Below are positions 41,753 to 49,259 of a DNA stretch of 61,262 nucleotides, piece by piece. The stretch covers positions 1-61,262 of the forward strand of contig CAZKJG010000017.1 in the NCBI GenBank assembly GCA_964553045.1, written 5' to 3'. Made by a program: the position numbers and the translations under genes. Below the pieces are notes generated by a model that saw only the letters and a list, made by a program, of their open reading frames with translations, was not told where the DNA came from and did no database searches. The DNA is from JAWLEP01 sp964553045 (GTDB lineage: Bacteria > Fermentibacterota > Fermentibacteria > Fermentibacterales > JCC-6). Within the stretch, counting starts at the first letter, position 1; each line of letters starts with the position of its first letter.

Positions 41753-43813
41753 TTGAAAGATTACACTCCTGACAGGCTCAGAACCATATCGGTCGTAGGA
41801 CACGGCTCGGTGGGAAAGACCAGCCTGTGCGACTCGCTTGTGTACGCGGCCGGATCGGTGGAGCGGCTGGGCTCGGTCGACAAGGGCAACAGCAGCTTCG
41901 ACTACACCAATGAGAGCAGGGAGCGCAAGCACAGCCTTACCTTCTCCCCCGGCATATGCGAGTGGCAGAAGCACAAGGTCAACCTGCTGGACACCCCCGG
42001 GCTGGCGGACTTCTACGGTGAGACCATCGGCAGCATCTCCGTCTCCGACGGAGCAGTGCTGGTGCTGGACGGGACCTCCGGCGTCGAGGTGGGCTCGCTG
42101 AAGACATGGTCGTACGCCGCCGGCCACCAGCTGCCCGTGATAGTCTGGATCGGAGGGCTGGACAGGGAGAACGTCGATTTCGACAGGGTGCTGGAAGAGG
42201 TCCGGGAAAGCCTGCACCGCCACGCGGTACCCTTCGTTTTCCCCCAGATGGAGGGCGGCGAGCTCGTGGCGCTGATCGATGTGCTGGGCAACAGGGCGCT
42301 GGACACCGAGGGCGGCGAGACAGAGGTGCCCGATGGAGCCCGCCAGCGCCTGGACGAGCTCCGCAAAGAGCTGATCGAGACGGCGGCCGAGTCCGACGAG
42401 GAGCTCATGGAGAGCTACTTCGAGAACGACACCCTCAGCGAGGCCGAGCTTCGCCGGGGTCTGAAGAAGTCCATCACCGCCCGGGACCTCTTTCCGGTGG
42501 TCTGCGGAATCTCAACCAGCGCGCTGGGCGCAAAGGAGCTCCTGAGCTCCGTCGTGTCCTTCATCCCCTCGCCGCTGGAGCGCCCGGCGCAGCCGGACGC
42601 GGCCGGCGAACGGGAGATAGCCCCCGACCCCGAGGGCACCTTCGTGGCCAGAGTCTTCAGCACCAAGGTCGACAAGCACGTGGGGGACATGGTCTTCATC
42701 CGGGTGCTTCGGGGAGGTGCCCAGGGGACCGAGGAGGTCTACAACACCGAGCGTCAGACCTCCGAGCGCCTGAACAATTACTACTACATAAGCTGCGGCG
42801 AGCGGATAGAGACCGAAAAGCTGGTCACCGGTGACATAGCCGCTGTGGCCAAGCTGAAGAGCACCATGACCAACGACACCCTCTCCACCAAGAAGGACCA
42901 GGTGGAGCTGAGGCCCATCGCCTTCCCCGAACCGGTATACAGGGCAGCAATCTTCGCCAAGAAGCGCGGCGAGGAGGACAAGATGGGCAGCGGCCTGTCC
43001 ACACTCTCCGCCATGGACCCCACCTACGTGGTGCGCAACGAGGCCGAGATAGGCCAGACCACGGTATCCGGCATGGGTGAGCAGCACCATGCCGTGATGC
43101 TGGAGCGCCTCAAGGAGATGACGGGCGTGGAGGCGGAGCTGGTGAAGCCCAGGATAGCCTACCACGAGACCATCACCAAGGCCTCAACCGGACAGTACAA
43201 GCACAAGAAGCAGACCGGCGGCCGGGGGCAGTACGGCCACGTGCACATCCGACTGGAGCCGCTGCCCAGGGGAACGGGCTTCGAGTTCGACAGCGAGGTA
43301 ACCGGAGGCAACGTGCCCACCAAGCACATCCCGGCGGTTGAGAAGGGCTTCCAGGAAGCCATGGAGGAGGGCCCCCTCTCCGGGTGCACGGTAGTGGACA
43401 TCAAGGCCGTCGTCACCGATGGAAGCTACCATCCGGTGGACTCCTCGGACATGGCCTTCAAGTACGCGGCCAACAGGGCCTTCAGGGAGGTCATGATGCA
43501 GGCCGGCCCCATACTTCTCGAGCCGGTGATGGAGCTGGAGATCATGGTTCCCGAGGAGTTCATGGGTGACGTGATGGGCGACATCAACTCCCGTCGCGGC
43601 AAGATACAGGGAATGGAGGCGGAGGGTTCATTCCAGATCATCAAGGCCCAGGTTCCGGAAGCGGAGCTCTACCAGTACACCAGCAACCTCCGCTCTCTCA
43701 CCCAGGCCCGGGGCAACTTCTCCCAGACCTTCTCCCACTACGAGAAGGTCCCCAGGGACATCCAGCAGAAGGTCGCCGAGGAGAACAGGAGGGCGGCGGA
43801 GGATGACGAATAG
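41753..43813 (+). CDS. Elongation factor G-like GTPase (EF-G-2 type)
   Basis: A 686-residue paralogue of translation factor EF-G with all five domains by length. P-loop GHGSVGKTSL and G3 LLDTPG are intact. The G4 motif, normally NKxD or TKxD, is IGGLD, lacking the Asn/Thr-Lys that recognises guanine. The switch-1 region (RERKHSLTFSPG) also differs from the EF-G RGITI form. The C-terminal half keeps GGRGQYGHVHI and PEEFMGDVMGDINSRRG. Start TTG with GAGGAGCGG upstream. Members are of unknown role; some are ribosome-associated. It ends inside the next gene. Confidence 0.9.
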   Translation: MKDYTPDRLRTISVVGHGSVGKTSLCDSLVYAAGSVERLGSVDKGNSSFDYTNESRERKHSLTFSPGICEWQKHKVNLLDTPGLADFYGETIGSISVSDGAVLVLDGTSGVEVGSLKTWSYAAGHQLPVIVWIGGLDRENVDFDRVLEEVRESLHRHAVPFVFPQMEGGELVALIDVLGNRALDTEGGETEVPDGARQRLDELRKELIETAAESDEELMESYFENDTLSEAELRRGLKKSITARDLFPVVCGISTSALGAKELLSSVVSFIPSPLERPAQPDAAGEREIAPDPEGTFVARVFSTKVDKHVGDMVFIRVLRGGAQGTEEVYNTERQTSERLNNYYYISCGERIETEKLVTGDIAAVAKLKSTMTNDTLSTKKDQVELRPIAFPEPVYRAAIFAKKRGEEDKMGSGLSTLSAMDPTYVVRNEAEIGQTTVSGMGEQHHAVMLERLKEMTGVEAELVKPRIAYHETITKASTGQYKHKKQTGGRGQYGHVHIRLEPLPRGTGFEFDSEVTGGNVPTKHIPAVEKGFQEAMEEGPLSGCTVVDIKAVVTDGSYHPVDSSDMAFKYAANRAFREVMMQAGPILLEPVMELEIMVPEEFMGDVMGDINSRRGKIQGMEAEGSFQIIKAQVPEAELYQYTSNLRSLTQARGNFSQTFSHYEKVPRDIQQKVAEENRRAAEDDE

Positions 43814-44471
43814 GCCCCTCCCGCAGTCAATTCCACTGCTCATGGCGGCGGCGCTGCTGTTCGGCGGAGTCGCCGCCCAGGCCTCTTCGCTGGGTCAACC
43901 AGGCGGTGGCTCGAGTGAGGAGGAATCGGCGAACGCCAACCTCTACCTTGCCGCCGGCGCCACCGCCGTGGTCCTTGGTGTCATTCTTTACGACATCTTC
44001 TCCGACGCGGCCGCGGAAGAGGAGTCCGCCGACTCGGCCGCGGCATCGGTGGAGGATACCGGCGTGGACTGGGAGAGCGTACCGGTCGCCGGAGGGGATA
44101 CGCCTGCGGAGACCGGGAACGGGGAAGGGTCGCAGACCCTTTCGCTGGTGGTGGAGATCCTCCCCGGCGACGGCGGCAGCGCGGAGGCGGACCGGCTGGC
44201 CGCCCGAATGGGGCTGCTGCTCGCGGACGCCCCGGTGGATGTAAGGCCCAATTCCGTTGATTTGGGCCGGGACTACACGGCAGACGAGAAGGCGCGGATG
44301 GTCTCGGACTTCTTCGCCTCGGACCTCTTTCTTGCCTTCCGGGCTTTGGAGGACGGCATTCTGGCGGCGTTCCTGCTGGACGGCAACGGGGTCTTGCTGG
44401 CCGCCGACACCCTGCGGGAGGCCGACCCGGAGTCACTCTCGAGCCTCGTACGGCAGCATCTTACCCGGTAG
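43803..44471 (+). CDS. Exported protein of unknown function
   Basis: About 222 residues; it starts within the last 11 bases of the EF-G-like gene (ATGACGAATAG). N-terminal signal peptide (PLLMAAALLFGGVAAQAS), then a second hydrophobic helix (LYLAAGATAVVLGVILYDIF), an acidic Ala/Glu/Ser linker and a C-terminal domain (LSLVVEILPGDGG ... LADAPVDVRPNSVDLGRDY). No family recognised. It is translationally coupled to the GTPase. Confidence 0.65.
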   Translation: MTNRPLPQSIPLLMAAALLFGGVAAQASSLGQPGGGSSEEESANANLYLAAGATAVVLGVILYDIFSDAAAEEESADSAAASVEDTGVDWESVPVAGGDTPAETGNGEGSQTLSLVVEILPGDGGSAEADRLAARMGLLLADAPVDVRPNSVDLGRDYTADEKARMVSDFFASDLFLAFRALEDGILAAFLLDGNGVLLAADTLREADPESLSSLVRQHLTR

Positions 44472-44623
44472 ACGGCACTTGACCTCCATTTGACCATGGG
44501 GTATCTCTATTTTGTGTAAGAGAATATTGTTTTTCCATTCGGTATCGGGAACCGTAGACACCTTTATCGTATTAAGTTAAATGAAGGACAGCAAAACCCA
44601 CCCGCCATTCGAAAGGAGCAAAG
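44472..44623 (+). promoter_or_regulatory. AT-rich leader of the gingipain-like gene
   Basis: About 150 bases, clearly AT-rich against the surrounding sequence. TTGACC (44479-44484) with TATCTC (44502-44507) at 17-base spacing could be a promoter. Further on lies a poly-T run (TTGTTTTTCC) and TTATCGTATTAAG before the gene. No gene is visible. The start ATG is preceded by GAAAGGAGCAAAG. Confidence 0.35.
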
Positions 44624-47008
44624 ATGAGGTTCCTTCTTGCCTCCATCCTGCTGTTGGCCGCGCTGCCCCTTGCGGCGTCCGAGCTGACGGTGGAGATCCC
44701 CTTCGATCAGAACTCTCTGCGTCTGGAAGACGCGGGTCCGTACACCAAGGTGAGTGTACAGGGCCTTCCCTCCTACCACGGAGAGGGCCTCCCACAGCTG
44801 CCGATAATGCCTGTCAGGTTCGCCCTGCCCACTGGCTGCAGGGCGCTCGATGTAGAGGTGGTGGAAGCCGAGTACACCAGCCTCCGTGGAAGCCATCAGG
44901 TGTTGCCGGCGGCGGCTCCCGTCCCCTTCTCCGTCGAGCAGGACATCGTGAGCACCGAACCCGACCCCCATATCTACGAGGGTGACATCACCTTCCCCTT
45001 CAGCCGCATCGAGTTCCGTGGCTCCGGGCCGTTCATGGGCATTCCCATTGCCACTTCCATGGTCTACCCGGTAAGATGGAACGCCGCCAGCGGCGGCCTG
45101 GAGGTTCTCAGCTCCATGACCGTCCGGGTCAGCTACGAGTACGACCCTTACATGATCACCGTAAACCGCCGCACCGCCGAGAGCGAACAGCGCGCGCAGG
45201 ACATCGTCGGGAACATGGTCGTCAACCCAGAGGGCGTCTCCGCGTCCGGGGCCGCCATAGTCCAGGCCCGGGATCTCGCCTACGGCCAGTACGTCATCGT
45301 TACCCCCTCCAGCTACGAGACCCAGGCCCAGGAGCTGGCCGACTGGAAGACGGCCAAAGGCGTGCCCGCCAACGTCTATACAACCACGTGGGTCGACAAC
45401 CAGTACAGCACAGTCGACCTGCAGCAGGACATTCGGGCCTTCTTCCATGACTGCGTGGAAGAGGGCGCCGAGTTCGCACTCATCTACGGCGACGACAGCA
45501 TTGTTGAAACTCGGATGGTGTATGTAAACGGCAGTACGTACAATGAGCTGCCGTCGGATCTGTACTTCAAGGATCTGAACGATACCGCTCCCGGCGCCGA
45601 CCAGTGGGACAGCAACGGCAACGGCATCTGGGGCGAGAGCAGCGACAACATCCAGTGGGACCCCGACCTGTGGGTCGGAAGGGCCCCCATCACCTCCACC
45701 TCCGAGGCCGACATCTTCAACGAGAAGGTCTTCATCTACGAGGGAGCACAGAGCAATATGCCCGGAGGGTCGGACTACTTCGACACCGGTCCCCGTGAGC
45801 TGCGCATAGGCTACAGCACAGGCATACTGTGGAGCAGCCCCTATACCCCGGGCAAGGCCAACGCAGACACCATCACCAAGTACGTCCCCGGAACGGGCTG
45901 GGACGAGGAGTTCTGCTGCGAGTCCGGCTCGGGCAACAGCTCCACCATCACCTTCAACATGATCAACGACGGTCCTCACCACGTGATGCACGCCAGCCAC
46001 GGCTCACAGACTTCCATGTGGACATCCGCCTACTCCAGCTACACCACCGGCCAGATAATGGACCAGACCAACATCTCAAGCGGCCACCTGCCGGCGATAT
46101 GGAACTCCATCGCCTGCCACATCGGCTGGCTGGACGGATACGAGTGCTGCGGCGAGGCCTGGGTGAACTCCCCCGACGGAGGCGGCTTCGGCGCCTTCAA
46201 CTCCCGCTACGGCTGGGGAAGTCCGGGCAACGCGGGCAACGGCCCCAGCGAGATCCTCTCCCAGCAGTTCTACATCGAGCACTGGGAGAACGGAACGCTG
46301 CAGCTGGGCCCTGCCAACGCCACCAGCGTCAACTTCTTCTGTCCTCCCAGCGACAACTACATGGACTGGTGCATCAAGGAGTACAACCTCTTCGGCGACC
46401 CCGAGATCTCCATGTGGACCGCCGAGGCCCAGGACCTCAGCGCCGACCACCCGGCCGAGATAGGAACCGGCAGCACGAACGTCACCGTTTCGGTGACCGC
46501 CGGCGGCTCTCCGGTGAGCGGAGCCAGGGTCTGCCTTCAGAAGGGCGACTGGCAGTCCGGCGAGGTCTACGAGACCGGCCTGACCGACGGCTCCGGTGAT
46601 GTTACCCTCACCGTAAGCCCGTCTACCACCGGAACCATCGACGTTACCGCCTGGGCCCACAACCACAACCCCTACCAGGGAAGCATCACGGTAACCAGCG
46701 GCACCTCCGCCCCCGAGACCGAGGGCGTTCAGGTCAACATGCTGGGCAACGTCAGCCCCAGCCCCACTGCCACCATGGCCACCATACCCTTCGGCCTGGC
46801 CGAGTCGGGCGCAGCCAGGATCGATGTCTACGACATCTCCGGCCGCATAGTCCGCACGCTGTTCCAGGGCGAGAGGGCGGCCGGCATGCACAGCGTGGTG
46901 TGGGATCTGAACAACGGCTCCGGCAGCAGAGTGCCGGCGGGGCTGTACCACGTAAGGCTGCAGGCGCCGGGATTCACCGCGGCCAGAAGCCTGATGGTCC
47001 TCCGCTAG
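44624..47008 (+). CDS. Secreted gingipain-family cysteine protease (C25) with sorting domain
   Basis: A 794-residue exported protease. Signal peptide (MRFLLASILLLAALPLAAS), N-terminal propeptide-like region (about 20-210), C25 catalytic region (about 210-560) and a beta-rich domain plus C-terminal module (PSPTATMATIPFGLAE ... YDISGRIVRTLF ... GLYHVRLQAPG). The catalytic dyad by gingipain comparison is His459 in HVMHASHGSQT and Cys498 in WNSIACHIGWLDG; the WVGRAPI motif is also typical. P1 specificity cannot be read off, so arginine preference is not shown. It has its own terminator and an AT-rich leader. Confidence 0.93.
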   Translation: MRFLLASILLLAALPLAASELTVEIPFDQNSLRLEDAGPYTKVSVQGLPSYHGEGLPQLPIMPVRFALPTGCRALDVEVVEAEYTSLRGSHQVLPAAAPVPFSVEQDIVSTEPDPHIYEGDITFPFSRIEFRGSGPFMGIPIATSMVYPVRWNAASGGLEVLSSMTVRVSYEYDPYMITVNRRTAESEQRAQDIVGNMVVNPEGVSASGAAIVQARDLAYGQYVIVTPSSYETQAQELADWKTAKGVPANVYTTTWVDNQYSTVDLQQDIRAFFHDCVEEGAEFALIYGDDSIVETRMVYVNGSTYNELPSDLYFKDLNDTAPGADQWDSNGNGIWGESSDNIQWDPDLWVGRAPITSTSEADIFNEKVFIYEGAQSNMPGGSDYFDTGPRELRIGYSTGILWSSPYTPGKANADTITKYVPGTGWDEEFCCESGSGNSSTITFNMINDGPHHVMHASHGSQTSMWTSAYSSYTTGQIMDQTNISSGHLPAIWNSIACHIGWLDGYECCGEAWVNSPDGGGFGAFNSRYGWGSPGNAGNGPSEILSQQFYIEHWENGTLQLGPANATSVNFFCPPSDNYMDWCIKEYNLFGDPEISMWTAEAQDLSADHPAEIGTGSTNVTVSVTAGGSPVSGARVCLQKGDWQSGEVYETGLTDGSGDVTLTVSPSTTGTIDVTAWAHNHNPYQGSITVTSGTSAPETEGVQVNMLGNVSPSPTATMATIPFGLAESGAARIDVYDISGRIVRTLFQGERAAGMHSVVWDLNNGSGSRVPAGLYHVRLQAPGFTAARSLMVLR

Positions 47009-47035
47009 AGGAGCTGCAAGAGGCACGACGCCCGA

Positions 47036-47067
47036 GGGGCGCTCCCGCGGGAGCGCCCCTTCTTCTT
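47036..47067 (+). terminator. Rho-independent terminator after the gingipain-like gene
   Basis: GGGGCGCTCCC ... GGGAGCGCCCC perfect 11-bp stem (47036-47059) followed by TTCTTCTT. It begins 28 bases after the stop codon. Confidence 0.9.
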
Positions 47068-47424
47068 CGGACGGGGTAGACCCGGCCCGAGCAAGGTATT
47101 AATCTATTATGGGTTGTGGAACAGAATGCGTAAGGGGAACCATGAGGTACATCATACTGCTGCGTGCCCCTCTTCTCGCTGCGCATCGATATCGTTCGCA
47201 GCTTCCCGGGCCTCGAGGGCGGGACACGGACAGGACCCCGACCTCATGAACCATCTGGAACCCGCAGAGGCTCAGGGGCATTGTACCACCGGAACCTGCT
47301 TAATTTTGGACCAGTATATCGAATCTGATTTTCGTTCAACTCAAGTGGCGCGAGGCCCGCGGGCAGGATGCAGTCGACAACGAGGTGAGTGCCCGGGCAT
47401 GCGCGCAGATGCGAAAGGAGAGAG
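47068..47424 (+). other. Intergenic region before the subtilisin gene with a short ORF
   Basis: About 360 bases. A 35-codon ORF (47142-47249) starts MRYIILLRAPLLAAH, signal-peptide-like, with AAGGGGAACC before its ATG, and ends without any domain. It could be a remnant of an exported protein or a leader peptide. The rest is AT-rich (TTAATTTTGG ... TATATCG) and probably holds the subtilisin promoter, but I see no convincing -35/-10 pair. Confidence 0.4.
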
Positions 47425-49185
47425 ATGAGGAAGCTTATTGTGATAGCTGCTCTTCTGGCGGCTGTGGCCGCGGCCGGGACCGTTACCCAGCCTCTGCGAG
47501 ACGAGCTCGCCCTGGCCGGTTCCAGCCAGCTCATACCGGTTCTGATCAAACCGGTAGGCAGGGCCGACGTTGACTACATCAACCAGGTGGCGGAGAACAT
47601 GACGCCGGACGAGCGCCGGGCATTCGCCGTAGAGGTGATGCAGGAGACGGCCCAGCAGACCCAGCAGCCGATACTGGAGGCCCTCAAGGGGTTTCCTGAG
47701 TCGGAGGTCGGGGACATCCACACCAACTGGATAGTCAACGCCGTGGGATGCTACGCCACTCCCCAGGTAATAGCCGCGATGGCTGCCAGGGAAGACGTCC
47801 AATGGGTGGATCTCAAGACCTTCGAGGACATCCTCATAGAGCCCGTGGACGAGCGCGAGGCCACTCCTGACGAGCTGGGCCGCGCCAACGCATGGGGCGT
47901 GGACCAGATCAACGCCCCCGATGTCTGGGACATGGGCTACGAGGGTGACGGCATAATCGTCAGCGTCGTGGACACCGGCGTCAACTACAACCACATCGAC
48001 CTGCACAACCAGATGTGGCACGACACCGACGCCGGATACCACTACGGCTGGGACTTCGACGACAACGACGGCGATCCCATGGACGAGTACGGCCACGGCA
48101 CGCACTGCGCCGGCTCGGTTGCCAGCAACGGCAACGCCGGCACCACCTGCGGCGTGGCCCCCCTGAGCACCATCATGGCGCTGCGGGTGGGCGTCAGCTT
48201 CGCAGACGAGCAGGACGTGTGGGACGCCTTCGAGTTCAGCGTCGACCATGGCGCCCACGTGATAACCACCTCACTGGGATGGCCGCAGAGCCAGAACCCC
48301 GACCGCCAGACCTGGCGCGAGGGCGAGGAGAACATCATGGCCGCGGGAGTCCACCACTCCATAGCCGCCGGCAACGAGAGCGGCGACCCCACCCAGCCGG
48401 GCGACATTCGAACCCCCGGTGACTGTCCTCCACCCTGGCTCCATCCCGACCAGACCACATCCGGCGGCCTGAGCGCCACCATTACGGTAGGGGCCACCGA
48501 CAGCAACGACGACCTGGCATACTTCTCCAGCCTGGGGTACTCGACCTGGGAGAACGAAGCTCCCTGGTACGACTATTCTGACGCCGGATCGGACATCGGG
48601 CTGATAGACCCCGACATCTGCGGACCCGGCGAGAACATCCTCAGCTGCGACTACAACAACGAGTCCGGGTATACCACCATGAGCGGCACCTCAATGGCCA
48701 CGCCGCACCTGGCGGGCTGCATGGCGCTGATGATGGACGCCAACCCCAACCTGACCAACGCTCAGATGGACTCGCTGCTTGAGGTTACGGCGATAGACCT
48801 GGGCTCCGCCGGCAAGGACAACTACTACGGCTCCGGCCGAGTGGACATCTACCAGGCCGTTCTGGGAGCCCTGGAGCTGGTGGACGTTGCAGAGGGCACG
48901 GGTGCGGCGGTGGACCGGCCCGGCCTGCAGCTGTCCCGGGTAACCCCCAACCCCGTACGCGGCTCGGCGCTGATCAGTCTCTACTCGGGCGCCGCCACCA
49001 ACGGGACCATCTCCCTCTACGACCTGGCGGGCAGGAACATCGCCACGGTCCACAGCGGAGAGATTCCCAGGGGATCGAACAGCTTCAGCTGGACGGTGCC
49101 CGGCGGAATGAGCAACGGCGTCTACTTCCTCAAGGCCACCACGCCGTTCGGCCAGACCACGCAACAGATGACGGTACTCCGCTAG
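47425..49185 (+). CDS. Secreted subtilisin-like serine protease (S8) with sorting domain
   Basis: About 586 residues: signal peptide (MRKLIVIAALLAAVAAAG), an I9-like propeptide (about 30-140, ending near VQWVDL), S8 catalytic domain and C-terminal module (PNPVRGSALISLYSGA ... YDLAGRNIATVH ... GVYFLKATTPFG). Triad: Asp183 (VVDTGVNYNHIDL), His224 (YGHGTHCAG), Ser423 (GTSMATPHLAG), oxyanion Asn317 (AAGNESG). Start ATG 47425 has AAAGGAGAG upstream. It ends before a strong terminator. Confidence 0.95.
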   Translation: MRKLIVIAALLAAVAAAGTVTQPLRDELALAGSSQLIPVLIKPVGRADVDYINQVAENMTPDERRAFAVEVMQETAQQTQQPILEALKGFPESEVGDIHTNWIVNAVGCYATPQVIAAMAAREDVQWVDLKTFEDILIEPVDEREATPDELGRANAWGVDQINAPDVWDMGYEGDGIIVSVVDTGVNYNHIDLHNQMWHDTDAGYHYGWDFDDNDGDPMDEYGHGTHCAGSVASNGNAGTTCGVAPLSTIMALRVGVSFADEQDVWDAFEFSVDHGAHVITTSLGWPQSQNPDRQTWREGEENIMAAGVHHSIAAGNESGDPTQPGDIRTPGDCPPPWLHPDQTTSGGLSATITVGATDSNDDLAYFSSLGYSTWENEAPWYDYSDAGSDIGLIDPDICGPGENILSCDYNNESGYTTMSGTSMATPHLAGCMALMMDANPNLTNAQMDSLLEVTAIDLGSAGKDNYYGSGRVDIYQAVLGALELVDVAEGTGAAVDRPGLQLSRVTPNPVRGSALISLYSGAATNGTISLYDLAGRNIATVHSGEIPRGSNSFSWTVPGGMSNGVYFLKATTPFGQTTQQMTVLR

Positions 49186-49205
49186 TACAGAGGCCGTTGA
49201 AGCAA

Positions 49206-49238
49206 GAGGGCCCCGGCGCAAGCCGGGGCCCTCTTTTT
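49206..49238 (+). terminator. Rho-independent terminator after the subtilisin gene
   Basis: GAGGGCCCCGGC-GCAA-GCCGGGGCCCTC perfect 12-bp stem (49206-49233) followed by TTTTT. It separates the protease gene from convergent leuS. Confidence 0.93.
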
Positions 49239-49259
49239 CACCATGCCGTTCGTATCGGG

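Noticed and set aside
44472..44623. Riboswitch in the AT-rich leader of the C25 protease gene
   Set aside because: AT-rich, but no conserved stem-loop or terminator-like structure that I could recognise.
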